From positions 3,450,501 through 3,514,500 of the forward strand of contig NZ_CP016809.1 of assembly GCF_002741055.1 (NCBI RefSeq): 64,000 nt of DNA, written 5' to 3'. Positions within the stretch are counted from its first letter, which is position 1, and each line of letters begins with the position of its first letter. The position numbers were made by a program, and so were the translations under genes. Positions 53,329-61,676 of the stretch are shown one piece after another. Origin of the DNA: Paenibacillus ihbetae. Its GTDB lineage: Bacteria; Bacillota; Bacilli; Paenibacillales; Paenibacillaceae. The notes beneath the pieces were generated by a model. The model was not told the DNA's origin. It saw nothing but the letters and a program-made list of their open reading frames with translations, and ran no database searches.

Positions 53329-53865
53329 TTGAATATTGAAGTGCGTTTATGCCCGAAAGAACAGTCATTTATTCTGCATAACCTCTATCCGCTGTACTTG
53401 CATGACATCGCTGAAATATGGGGGATCCATCCTAACCGATATGGAGTGTTTGAGAAGGGGGATGTGCCGACCTTGAGCGAGCAGAGCAAGCTGCTCGACG
53501 TGTGGTGGGAACAGCCGTCGGTTCTTTTTCCATATTTGATCACGGTGGATGACGTTGCGGCCGGTTTCGCGTTGGTTTCTACGCCGCCGCAGGTTCCGTC
53601 GGCAAATATTCAATATTACTTAAGCGACTTTTTTGTGCTTCGGACTTATCGAAGACAAGGTGTAGCGCGGCGGGCGGCTGAGCTTGTGTTCGATCAGTTC
53701 CAAGGCGCATGGGAGCTTCAGACCAACCCGACGGAACGGAATATGAGCACCCAGATTTTTTGGCGCAAGACGCTGAATACCTACACAGGCGGAAAATACT
53801 CCGAACTGGATGGCGTCCATCCGGAAAAGGGAGAAATGCTGGTATTTCGGTTCACCAACAAGTAG
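53329..53865 (+). CDS. GNAT-family N-acetyltransferase
   Basis: 178 aa. The acetyl-CoA loop is VLRTYRRQGVARRAAE (R-x-x-G-x-A) after the strand YYLSDFFV, and the C-terminal part ELQTNPTERNMSTQIFWRK is typical of GNAT enzymes. TTG 53329 follows GGGAGGGG at 7-8 bp; TTG 53323 is too close. Neighbour of the macrolide phosphotransferase but with its own promoter. Acceptor unknown. Confidence 0.82.
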   Translation: MNIEVRLCPKEQSFILHNLYPLYLHDIAEIWGIHPNRYGVFEKGDVPTLSEQSKLLDVWWEQPSVLFPYLITVDDVAAGFALVSTPPQVPSANIQYYLSDFFVLRTYRRQGVARRAAELVFDQFQGAWELQTNPTERNMSTQIFWRKTLNTYTGGKYSELDGVHPEKGEMLVFRFTNK

Positions 53866-53910
53866 GACGGAATTTGTACCTGGCTGCCCGTTGGTGGATG
53901 AATTTCGGAC

Positions 53911-53939
53911 TTGACAGCTAATCGCAAGCGGATTAAACT
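53911..53939 (+). promoter_or_regulatory. Promoter of the second T-box leader
   Basis: TTGACA (53911-53916), 17 bp, TAAACT (53934-53939), a strong sigma-A match. RNA would start close to 53946. Confidence 0.7.
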
Positions 53940-53960
53940 GAATAAAATTTTCAAGCAAAT

Positions 53961-54228
53961 GCGCTGAAGAGGACGCCGGCATCCTATGGATGCTTCGAAT
54001 CAGAGAGCTGCTGGTTGGTGCGAAGCAGCTGAAGCGGCGATGCACGGCCATCACCTCGGAGCAGATCAGTCGATCGTCGATGACGTGAGGCTGATCCGGG
54101 AGTCCCCTGTCGTTATTCCGGGGCATCATGGATCGATGATGGCGAAGAGTGCGTGCCGGAAAGCGCCGGTACGAATCAGGGTGGTAACGCGGAGCTAGGC
54201 TCCGTCCCTATAGGGATGGAGTCTTTTT
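53961..54228 (+). promoter_or_regulatory. T-box riboswitch, specifier probably AUC (Ile)
   Basis: T-box core AGGGTGGTAACGCGG (54178-54192), terminator GGCTCCGTCCC (54198-54208) / GGGATGGAGTC (54213-54223) with T5. Stem I apex shows AGAGAG and GGTGCGAA in the usual order. Stem I folds as GAGG, GCCG, GCAT against ATGC, CGGC, CCTC; the open loop on the 3' side is CATCA, which puts the specifier at ATC (54050-54052), isoleucine. The TGGT base would pair with the A73 of tRNA-Ile. Confidence 0.85.
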
Positions 54229-54268
54229 GTCGTTTATCGGCCCGGGAAATGAGAGGAGAGGGTGGAGT

Positions 54269-54556
54269 ATGATGCTGGGGAGGCTGGTGCCCATGGATGA
54301 GGCGCTGGAAGGGGAGGCTTTCAAAGCGGACGAGGTTCCGTATAATCTGCTCCATTTGATCGGAGCCGCGCCAGAGATGCCAAGCTTTAAGTCGTCCGAT
54401 GGCCGTATGATCTTTGCGAGGTCTGCCCGGGGGAATGCCTGGCTGTGGATGCAGGACGTCGTTTCGGCGGAAGTTCGGGAGCGCTGGCTTCTACGCAATA
54501 TCGGTTTTACAAGCTGCGGAACGATTGCGGAATTGGCGTTCTCCGGCGGTGAATAA
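54269..54556 (+). CDS. Short GNAT-like protein or N-terminal fragment under T-box control
   Basis: 95 aa from ATG 54269 (or 54272) behind GAGAGGAGAGGGTGGAG. The start (LVPMDEALEGEAFKADEVPYNLLHLIG) and SSDGRMIFARSARGNAWLWM resemble the N-terminal region of some Paenibacillus acetyltransferases, but no acetyl-CoA motif follows and the frame ends early. No second frame clearly continues the family, so this is either a truncated gene or a small protein. It is the only gene the T-box leader can serve before the converging lysR. Confidence 0.5.
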   Translation: MMLGRLVPMDEALEGEAFKADEVPYNLLHLIGAAPEMPSFKSSDGRMIFARSARGNAWLWMQDVVSAEVRERWLLRNIGFTSCGTIAELAFSGGE

Positions 54557-54720
54557 CGAGAAGAATTGTAAAGAATGCCAACGCTGTCTTGCTTGTCTGC
54601 CGCATTCGTGGAACATCCGGGCATGAAGGATGTATGGAAAGACCCGAGGCCGTGTCTAGGCTGCGGACCATGGGCGCGGCGCCGGATAAACCTGGAGGAG
54701 ACGATACGCCTCCAATAATG

Positions 54721-55611
54721 TTATTCTATAAAAGTGTTCAGAAAATGTCGGGCCCGATTGGACAGCACATGATCTTTGAGCCATACGATACCGACATCGG
54801 ATTGGAAATCGGCGCTCGGTATGGTCAGCGTCCGGATGTTGGGGATGGCGAAGGAGGACATGACTGATGCCGGCAAAATCGTGGCCCCGATTCCTTCGGC
54901 GACCAGTGCCACGATGATCGCGACGCTGGAGCATTCGCATATGACACGCGGCGGATGGCCGCTGCGGTTGAACTCCTGGATGACCCGCTCATGCATGCCT
55001 TTGGTCTGGTCGGTCTTTAGCGACAGGAATGGATGCTCGGCCAGCTCGCGCATCGAGATTTGCCCTGGCGTCGGCCCGCTTTCCCAGCTGCCGGGGAGGA
55101 CGGCGACGAACGGGTCGGAGGGCAGGGGGAGCACGGCGTAACGTTCCGGCCCGAAGCGCGATTCGAACGGGAGGCGGGTGACCGCAAGCTCGATATGGCG
55201 CTGGTCCAGCTGGTCGGCCAGAAGGGAATGGTCGCCTTCCCGGATTTTGAAGGTGACTTCGGGGTATTTTTGGCGGAAGGAGTGGATGCGCTGCGGCAGC
55301 AGCGAGATGCAGGAGACGACCGCACCGATGGACAGCATGCCGCGGATGCCGGCATGAAGTTCCTTTACCTCCGTCAGCGTCTCATTGAACTGATTCAGCA
55401 GCGAGTCGGCTCGCTGCTGCAGGAGCTCGCCGGCATGGGTCAGTCGAAGCTGCTTGCCGCTTCGCTCGAACAGCGTGACGCCAAGCTCCTCCTCCATCAG
55501 CTTCAGCTGCCGGCTTAAGGGCGGCTGCTCCATATTCAGCTGTTTAGCAGCGCGGGTGATCTGGCCCTCCCGGGCAATCGTCAGGAAATAGCGGAGCTGG
55601 CGAATATCCAT
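54721..55611 (-). CDS. LysR-family transcriptional regulator
   Basis: 296 aa. N-terminal helix-turn-helix (QITRAAKQLNMEQPPLSRQLKLMEEELG) and a two-part effector domain (MLSIGAVVSC, ELAVTRLP, GIGATILPASV). Divergent from ilvE with 127 bp between. The gap holds ATAC-N7-GTAT (55634-55648) and GATAC...GGTATC further on, LysR-type T-N11-A sites. It likely regulates ilvE and itself; effector unknown. Confidence 0.92.
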   Translation of the reverse strand: MDIRQLRYFLTIAREGQITRAAKQLNMEQPPLSRQLKLMEEELGVTLFERSGKQLRLTHAGELLQQRADSLLNQFNETLTEVKELHAGIRGMLSIGAVVSCISLLPQRIHSFRQKYPEVTFKIREGDHSLLADQLDQRHIELAVTRLPFESRFGPERYAVLPLPSDPFVAVLPGSWESGPTPGQISMRELAEHPFLSLKTDQTKGMHERVIQEFNRSGHPPRVICECSSVAIIVALVAEGIGATILPASVMSSFAIPNIRTLTIPSADFQSDVGIVWLKDHVLSNRARHFLNTFIE

Positions 55612-55633
55612 GGATTCAGGTTGCCCCCTCTCT

Positions 55634-55690
55634 ATACTTAAAAGGTATGATATCCCTATAAATCAGATACTTTTAATATAGGGTATCGAT
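55634..55690. promoter_or_regulatory. LysR-type operator region
   Basis: ATAC-N7-GTAT (55634-55648) and a GATAC/GTATC pair in 55666-55690 form two interrupted palindromes between the divergent lysR and ilvE genes. Confidence 0.45.
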
Positions 55691-55738
55691 TGATATGATT
55701 CAACTAATAACGCTTGCAGATAAGGAGATGTATAAACA

Positions 55739-56833
55739 ATGACTTACACGATACCCGTTGAATTGACGTCGTCCCCAAAACCGAAGCCGGCCCATCACAA
55801 CCAGGCTTTCGGCACGGTCTTTACCGACCATATGTTTATATTGGATTACGATGCGGAACAAGGGTGGCATGATCCGCGGATCGTTCCGTATCAGCCGATT
55901 CAGCTGGATCCTGCGGCTAAGGTGTTCCATTACGGGCAGACGGTATTTGAAGGCTTGAAGGCTTATCTGACCGAGGATCGCCGGATTCTGATGTTCCGTC
56001 CTAACAAAAATATCGAGCGTCTCAACTTGTCCAACCGCCGACTCAGCATTCCGGATCTGGACGAGGAGCTGGTGCTGGAGGCGCTGAAGCAGATCGTTCT
56101 CGTCGATCGGGACTGGATTCCTTCCGAGCCGGGCACTTCGCTGTATATCCGGCCGTTCGTTATCGCGACCGAGCCGGTGCTGGGCGTGGCTCCATCTCTG
56201 CAATACAAATTCATGATCATTCTGTCGGTGGTCGGCTCGTACTATGCGGAGGGCATCAATCCGGTCGGCATTTATGTAGAGCCGAAATACGTTCGTGCCG
56301 TTGTGGGAGGCGTAGGCAATGCCAAGACCGCAGGCAACTATGCGGCAGGCTTGAAAGCGCAGGATGAAGCTACCGCGAAGGGGTATTCCCAAGTGCTTTG
56401 GCTGGACGGCGTGCATCGGAAGTACATCGAGGAAGTCGGCAGCATGAACGTATTCTTCAAGCTGGGCGATACGGTCGTTACGCCGGCGCTGAACGGCAGC
56501 ATCCTGGACGGAGTGACCCGGAGCTCGGTCATCCAGCTGCTCCAGCATTGGGGCATTCCTGTAGAGGAGCGGGCCATTTCCATCGATGAAATCATTGAGG
56601 CGCACCGCAGCGGAACGCTGGTTGAGGCGTTTGGCACCGGCACGGCCGCGGTGATCTCACCGATCGGGTCTTTGGAATGGCAGGATGAGAAGCTGGTGAT
56701 CGGTCAAGGCGTAACCGGGGAGCTGTCGAGCCGGGTTTATGACGCGATTACCGGCATTCAGCGCGGTATTCTGGAAGATCCGTTCGGTTGGGTGATCGAG
56801 CTGCCGCTGGCGGATGCGGCGAAGCATTCCTAA
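55739..56833 (+). CDS. ilvE: Branched-chain amino acid aminotransferase
   Basis: 364 aa, fold type IV PLP enzyme that makes or degrades Leu, Ile and Val by transamination with glutamate. The PLP lysine lies in GGVGNAKTAGNYAAG, and VFHYGQTVFEGLKAY and GTGTAAVISPIG are further family marks. ATG 55739 follows AAGGAGATG. Size and motifs match the long BCAT type of Bacillus (YbgE/YwaA). Control by the divergent LysR is probable. Confidence 0.95.
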   Translation: MTYTIPVELTSSPKPKPAHHNQAFGTVFTDHMFILDYDAEQGWHDPRIVPYQPIQLDPAAKVFHYGQTVFEGLKAYLTEDRRILMFRPNKNIERLNLSNRRLSIPDLDEELVLEALKQIVLVDRDWIPSEPGTSLYIRPFVIATEPVLGVAPSLQYKFMIILSVVGSYYAEGINPVGIYVEPKYVRAVVGGVGNAKTAGNYAAGLKAQDEATAKGYSQVLWLDGVHRKYIEEVGSMNVFFKLGDTVVTPALNGSILDGVTRSSVIQLLQHWGIPVEERAISIDEIIEAHRSGTLVEAFGTGTAAVISPIGSLEWQDEKLVIGQGVTGELSSRVYDAITGIQRGILEDPFGWVIELPLADAAKHS

Positions 56834-56863
56834 AACAGGAACGGCATTTTTATACAGCAGCCT

Positions 56864-56918
56864 AAGGACTGCAGCTATATGGCCTACGGATGATATTGGC
56901 CTGGCTGCAGTCCTTTTT
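56864..56918. terminator. Terminator between ilvE and the TrpD2-like gene
   Basis: AAGGACTGCAGC (56864-56875) pairs with GCTGCAGTCCTT (56904-56915), followed by a T run. Inner GGCC/GGCC pairing. Confidence 0.75.
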
Positions 56919-56990
56919 AGTTATCCTCCAATAGGGGTATGAGTGGGCCAGTCCCTATGCGGAACCGATGGGTTCAGGCTGATTGTTTTG

Positions 56991-58049
56991 TTATCGGATT
57001 GAAGAGACGGAGCCCTGCGCCGGATGCTCCAGCAGCGCACGCAGCCACCGGTCGTAGACGTACCATGCCAGCCTGTTATCGAGCAGGGATTTGAGAGTGT
57101 ACAGTCCTTCTTCTACGGAAGCGGCGCGCTCGCAGAGATGAAGTCTTACCGCAGCGTTAAGGAGGACTTGGTTCGTGAACGCGATGTGCCCCTTCCCCTG
57201 CAAAACCTCCTCGGTTACCCGCAGCTGCTCTTCCGCGGTCCATTCGATTTCCGGAAGCTGAGCCTCAAGGCCGAACAGCTCGGGGTCGATCAGATGAAGC
57301 TCGGAATGCCCTTGATGCACCAGCTGCACGCGGGTTGCCCGATGGATGTGCAGATCCTCCGAGCCTTCTGCGCCTTGCACGATCAATGCCTTGCGGTAAC
57401 GGAGATTTTGGAGCAGCTGTGCCATCCGGTCGAAGACGGTGTTGTGAAAGACACCATACACGAGGTAGGGCGAGTGCGAGAAGTCGATCAGCTTCTCGGC
57501 GGTGTTGAGGATCGTGCGCATGCCGATCTCCTCGCGGATCGGGCGGATAGAGCGCAGGGGAGGACACCACTGCTCGGCATCCACGAACAGCACGCCTGTG
57601 AGCTCGGCGGCTAGTATGGATTGCTCGCGCGAAATGCTTGCGGGATCAGCCCCTTTGCATAGCAATAGGTCGTTTACCGTAACCCCCCATTTCGGGGGCA
57701 GTGAGGCGCTGCCGTGCAGCGTAACCGGCAGCCCGGCGGCTGCGAGCAGAAAGGCGGTCGGAAACGAGGCGTAGAAGGATGTTTTTCTGCCGTCATAAGG
57801 TCCTGCGCAATCGAGTCCGGCATGGACCGCTTTACGGAAGGATCGGTCACGCAGGGTCTTGATGAAGGCCTCCAATTCCTCGACGCTTTCCATCTTCATT
57901 CGTTCGGCCATAAAGAAGGCGCCGATTTGGGCCGGGGTGGCCTTGTCTTCGAGAATCCATTCGGCAGCGGAGACGGCCTCGTTATAATTCAAATCCCGAG
58001 AGCCTCGTTTTCCCCGTCCGACTTCCTTCAGCAACTTGATCATCGTCAT
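56991..58049 (-). CDS. TrpD2/YbiB-like glycosyltransferase-family protein
   Basis: 352 aa. Fold of anthranilate phosphoribosyltransferase (N-terminal helical bundle AVSAAEWILEDKATPAQIGAFFMAERMK, then a Rossmann-like half), but the TrpD motifs GTGGD and KHGNR are replaced (GPYDGRKTS, LHGSASLPPK). That points to the TrpD2/YbiB group, which binds nucleic acid in the one studied case and does not make tryptophan. ATG 58049 follows GGAGGT. Co-transcribed with the ANTAR regulator, so a link to nitrite or nitrate use is likely. Confidence 0.75.
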   Translation of the reverse strand: MTMIKLLKEVGRGKRGSRDLNYNEAVSAAEWILEDKATPAQIGAFFMAERMKMESVEELEAFIKTLRDRSFRKAVHAGLDCAGPYDGRKTSFYASFPTAFLLAAAGLPVTLHGSASLPPKWGVTVNDLLLCKGADPASISREQSILAAELTGVLFVDAEQWCPPLRSIRPIREEIGMRTILNTAEKLIDFSHSPYLVYGVFHNTVFDRMAQLLQNLRYRKALIVQGAEGSEDLHIHRATRVQLVHQGHSELHLIDPELFGLEAQLPEIEWTAEEQLRVTEEVLQGKGHIAFTNQVLLNAAVRLHLCERAASVEEGLYTLKSLLDNRLAWYVYDRWLRALLEHPAQGSVSSIR

Positions 58050-58074
58050 TCATCATCAACCTCCATTCTTGGAA

Positions 58075-58677
58075 TCATGCTTTGAGCTGCTGGTGCGCCT
58101 TGACGATGGAGGTGGCGACATCCACAATTCGTTTTCGTTCGTTCATGGCTTTGCGCCGGAGCATATCGTAGGCTTCCGCCTCGGAGACCCGGTTGATATC
58201 GCTCAGGATTCCCTTGGCCATATCGATCCATTTCCGTTCCTCCAGCTTGGAGCGAAGCTGCTGCCGTTCGGTGTGCCACTGCTGCCGGTCGAGAAATTGC
58301 TTGGTCCCGACATGGAGGGCCCAATGAAGCTCGGATGGGCTCATGGAGGGGGTGAGGATCCCGTCGATCGGAGCGTCGTCTTGGCAATAATCGGCCGAGG
58401 ATGTGCCCGAGTAAGGGCTGCACCACCAGAGCAAGGGGACGGGTTTCAATTTTTCCAGATTCCTTTGCCATCCGGCGATCCTGGCAATCGGCAGATGGAC
58501 GACAGCCGCATCGATTTCGTGGATGCAGCGAGGGAGATCCGCAGCTGAACAGGCCGTATATACATGATAGCCGCTCTCGCACAGGTTCTCCTCAGCAACG
58601 GCGCTGGCCTCGGCGGAAGCCTGATTCGGTTTGGAAGCATGGGCGACGTGTTCGTGGATAAGGAGTAAGCGGCGCAT
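58075..58677 (-). CDS. ANTAR-domain RNA-binding regulator with pseudo-receiver
   Basis: 200 aa. N-terminal receiver-like domain (1-125), a coiled coil (about 128-148), and a C-terminal ANTAR domain (about 140-193; LEERKWIDMAKGILSD, EAEAYDMLRRKAMNERK, IVDVATSIV). ANTAR proteins bind paired hairpins in leader RNAs and stop terminator formation. Here the phosphorylated Asp is missing (AAVVHLP, His61), so it is not switched by normal phosphorylation. The divergent nirB leader holds two suitable hairpins. Resembles NasT/NasR-type regulators of nitrate and nitrite genes. Confidence 0.85.
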   Translation of the reverse strand: MRRLLLIHEHVAHASKPNQASAEASAVAEENLCESGYHVYTACSAADLPRCIHEIDAAVVHLPIARIAGWQRNLEKLKPVPLLWWCSPYSGTSSADYCQDDAPIDGILTPSMSPSELHWALHVGTKQFLDRQQWHTERQQLRSKLEERKWIDMAKGILSDINRVSEAEAYDMLRRKAMNERKRIVDVATSIVKAHQQLKA

Positions 58678-58728
58678 CTAAAGGAATCCCTCCTATAGGA
58701 AAACTTATAAACATATGTCTATCAACTA

Positions 58729-58745
58729 TGTTATAAAATATTACA
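58729..58745. promoter_or_regulatory. GlnR/TnrA-type box between the ANTAR gene and nirB
   Basis: TGTTATAAAATATTACA fits TGTNANAWWWTNTNACA at every fixed position. It is 52 bp before the ANTAR gene and about 480 bp before nirB. Confidence 0.75.
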
Positions 58746-59001
58746 TAAACAGTGAGTTTGTGCATGGAACAAACGGAGTTTTGTGATTGAAAATGAGGTG
58801 TTTTTATGATGATAACGTATTTTCAATTTTTCATAAAGAGGAAATCTTCGTGAATCGTTCGGAAAATTTACGTTTTGTGGTCGATGGATTCCTGTTATAG
58901 TTCGGATAAAAGCTGATATAACGGACATTTTTCTGGTTTAATCATTTGCGTGATAAAACTTTACACATTGTATGATAAAATTATTTTGTGGCGATTTATA
59001 G

Positions 59002-59018
59002 TGTTATGAATGTTGACA
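59002..59018 (+). promoter_or_regulatory. GlnR/TnrA-type box before the nirB leader
   Basis: TGTTATGAATGTTGACA has perfect TGTNA and TNACA ends. It sits about 50 bp before the first leader hairpin, near the likely promoter; the -35/-10 could not be fixed. Confidence 0.55.
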
Positions 59019-59070
59019 TAAGGAGAGGCGTCATATATAGTTAAGGGCAATAAAACCAAATCGTAAGTCA

Positions 59071-59175
59071 CGGATACAACGGTGTATCCGTTCGAAGCGG
59101 CAACGAAGCCTGACTTCGCCTCAAACGACAAGAGAGATGAATGGATCTCTTGCGATTGCGGCGGTCAGGCTTTTT
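59071..59175 (+). promoter_or_regulatory. ANTAR-type antiterminator leader of nirBD-cobA
   Basis: Hairpin P1 is CGGATAC-AACGGT-GTATCCG (59071-59090). Hairpin P2 is GGC-AACGAA-GCC (59099-59110). Both loops have six bases with A at 1 and G at 4, the ANTAR recognition pattern. The terminator AAGCCTGAC (59106-59114) / GTCAGGCTT (59164-59172) with a T run shares its left arm with P2, so binding to P2 blocks termination. A ribosome site follows at 59211. Confidence 0.75.
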
Positions 59176-59225
59176 ATGTTGTTAAGCGAAAACCTGAACA
59201 TACCCGAAGAGGAGAGGAAATCGTG

Positions 59226-61676
59226 ATGAACAAACCTGAGAAATTGGTGCTGGTCGGTAACGGGATGGCGGGCGTACGAACGATTGAGCATGTATTGAAG
59301 CTAGCGCCGGGGGCTTATGACATGACGGTGTTCGGCAAAGAGCCTCATCCGAATTATAACCGGATTATGCTGTCGAAAGTGCTGGCCGGCGGCACGGATA
59401 TGAAGGACATCATTATCAATGACCGGGACTGGTATGCGGACAACGGCATTCGGCTTTTTACGGGGGACGCCGTCGCATCGATCGATACCATAAACCGCAA
59501 GGTCGTATCGGAATCCGGCGTCGTTGCCGATTACGACAAGCTGATTATCGCAACCGGCTCGAATCCGTTCATGCTTCCGCTGCCGGGCGTGCGCAAGGAA
59601 GGCGTAATCGGCTTCCGGGATATCCATGACTGCGAAATGATGATTGAGGCTTCGAAGAAATACAAGAAGGCCGCCGTTATCGGCGGCGGGCTGCTCGGAC
59701 TCGAGGCGGCAAGGGGATTGCTGAATCTGGGCATGGACGTGACGGTCGTTCATCTGAACAAATATTTGATGGAACGTCAGCTGGATCCGCCGGCTTCAGA
59801 AATGCTGCAGCGCGAGCTGGAAGCCCAGGGGATGAGCTTCCTTCTGGAGAAGCAGACGGCGGCCATTACCGGCAAACGACGTGCAGACGGATTGGAATTT
59901 TCGGATGGGAGCCGGCTTCAGGCGGATCTGATCGTTATGGCGGTCGGGATCCTGCCTAACGTGGAGCTCGCCAAGTCGGTCGGGCTGCAGGTGAACCGCG
60001 GCATCGTCGTAAATGATTTCCTGGAGACGAGCGTTCCCGGCATCTATGCGGTTGGAGAGTGTGCCGAGCACCGAGGGATCGCTTATGGACTGGTTGCCCC
60101 GCTGTATGAGCAGGGGGCCGTGCTTGCCAAGCATTTGGCCGGCGTTGAAACCTCCGGTTACGCAGGCTCCGTAACGTCCACGAAGCTGAAGGTGTCGGGT
60201 GTCGACGTATTTTCCGCCGGTATGTTCAACGATGCCCCGGATACGCGTTCCCTCCGGTATCAGGATGATATCGAGGGGGTGTACAAGAAGATCGTCATGA
60301 AGGGAGAGCGCATGATCGGTGCCGTTCTGTTCGGGGACACATCGGATGGGACCTCGCTGTTTTCCTTGATCAAGAGCGGGGAATCCGTCACCGGACGCGA
60401 GAAGGAATTGCTGCTTGGCTACCCGGCCGGGCAAGCCGCCGCATCGCCGCTGGCCAGGCTCGAGGCGTATTCCGCCGACGAGATTATATGCGGCTGCAAC
60501 GGCGTGACGAAGGGGAGAATCATGGAGGCGATTGCGGACGGGTGCAGCACGGTGGGCAAGATCAAGGCCTGCACCAAGGCGTCCGGCTCCTGCGGCGGCT
60601 GCAGGCCGGAAGTTGAAGGACTGCTGTCGATTTACGGCGGAGAAGGGGCCGGCGAGCCGGTGAAGGAAGGCATTTGCGGCTGCACGACGATGGACCGCGA
60701 TGAAATTGTCGAAAAGATCAAGGAGATGCACTTGGTCAGCGTGAAGGAAGTGATGAACGTCCTGGGCTGGAATGAGCCGGAAGGGTGCTCGAAATGCCGC
60801 CCGGCGCTCAACTACTATTTGGGGATGCTGTGGCCGTCCGAATACAAGGACGAGAAGGAGTCCCGGTTTACGAACGAGCGGTTTCACGCCAATATCCAGA
60901 AAGACGGCACGTATTCCGTCGTTCCGCGGGTATATGGCGGAGTAACGTCGCCGGCGGATCTGAAACGGATTGCAGCCGTCGCCGAGAAGTACGATGTGCC
61001 CATGGTCAAATTTACGGGCGGGCAGCGGCTCGATCTGCTGGGCGTAAAAAAGGAAGACCTGCCGAAGATTTGGGAGGAGCTCGATATGCCTTCCGGGCAT
61101 GCTTACGGCAAGGCGCTCCGTACCGTGAAGACCTGCGTGGGCTCGACGTTCTGCCGCTTCGGCACCCAGGATTCCATCGGCATGGGGATCCAGATGGAGA
61201 AGGCCTTCGAGCGGCTCAATACGCCGGCTAAAGTAAAGCTTGCCGTGTCCGGCTGTCCTCGTAACTGCGCCGAAGCCACCATTAAGGACCTGGGCGTCGT
61301 GGCGATCGACGGCGGCTGGGAGATCTACGTCGGCGGCAACGGCGGCGTTAAGGTTCGGGAATCGGAGCTGCTGTGCACGGTAAAAACCGAGGAGGAAGTG
61401 ATGGAATGGACCGGCGCTTATCTCCAGTATTACCGCGAGACAGCGAACTGGAACGAGCGCACCTCCGTCTGGATTGAGCGGATCGGCCTGGATGAGGTGA
61501 AGGCGGCGCTGGAGAGCCGGGAGGAGCGGCTTGCGCTCGTATCCCGGATCGAGGAGACGCTCAGCTACACCACCGATCCTTGGAAAGAAATTATAGAGAA
61601 TCCGGAGCTGCGCAAGAACTTCGTGCCATTGACGGAAGCGGGAGCCGGTGAAGGTTTGGGGGCGAGAAACTCATGA
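59226..61676 (+). CDS. nirB: Assimilatory nitrite reductase, large subunit
   Basis: 816 aa. NAD(P)H-dependent six-electron reduction of nitrite to ammonia in the cytoplasm. Order: FAD/NAD(P)H domain (1-400; GNGMAGVR, GGGLLGLEAARG), two BFD-like [2Fe-2S] segments (CGCNGVT...CGGC and CGCTTM...CSKC), and the sirohaem/[4Fe-4S] part with TCVGSTFC and SGCPRNCAEA, which carry the four cluster cysteines. ATG 59226 follows GGAGAGG; the longer open frame runs back through the terminator hairpin and is not credible. Also named nasD. First gene of nirB-nirD-cobA. Confidence 0.96.
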   Translation: MNKPEKLVLVGNGMAGVRTIEHVLKLAPGAYDMTVFGKEPHPNYNRIMLSKVLAGGTDMKDIIINDRDWYADNGIRLFTGDAVASIDTINRKVVSESGVVADYDKLIIATGSNPFMLPLPGVRKEGVIGFRDIHDCEMMIEASKKYKKAAVIGGGLLGLEAARGLLNLGMDVTVVHLNKYLMERQLDPPASEMLQRELEAQGMSFLLEKQTAAITGKRRADGLEFSDGSRLQADLIVMAVGILPNVELAKSVGLQVNRGIVVNDFLETSVPGIYAVGECAEHRGIAYGLVAPLYEQGAVLAKHLAGVETSGYAGSVTSTKLKVSGVDVFSAGMFNDAPDTRSLRYQDDIEGVYKKIVMKGERMIGAVLFGDTSDGTSLFSLIKSGESVTGREKELLLGYPAGQAAASPLARLEAYSADEIICGCNGVTKGRIMEAIADGCSTVGKIKACTKASGSCGGCRPEVEGLLSIYGGEGAGEPVKEGICGCTTMDRDEIVEKIKEMHLVSVKEVMNVLGWNEPEGCSKCRPALNYYLGMLWPSEYKDEKESRFTNERFHANIQKDGTYSVVPRVYGGVTSPADLKRIAAVAEKYDVPMVKFTGGQRLDLLGVKKEDLPKIWEELDMPSGHAYGKALRTVKTCVGSTFCRFGTQDSIGMGIQMEKAFERLNTPAKVKLAVSGCPRNCAEATIKDLGVVAIDGGWEIYVGGNGGVKVRESELLCTVKTEEEVMEWTGAYLQYYRETANWNERTSVWIERIGLDEVKAALESREERLALVSRIEETLSYTTDPWKEIIENPELRKNFVPLTEAGAGEGLGARNS

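Noticed and set aside
59082..59225. N-terminal extension of NirB by 48 residues
   Set aside because: The extension would be encoded by the leader hairpins and terminator and has no ribosome site; ATG 59226 has GGAGAGG.
59796..61100. 434-aa open frame on the minus strand
   Set aside because: Complete antisense of nirB, His/Arg/Gln-rich composition typical of a mirrored frame in GC-rich DNA.
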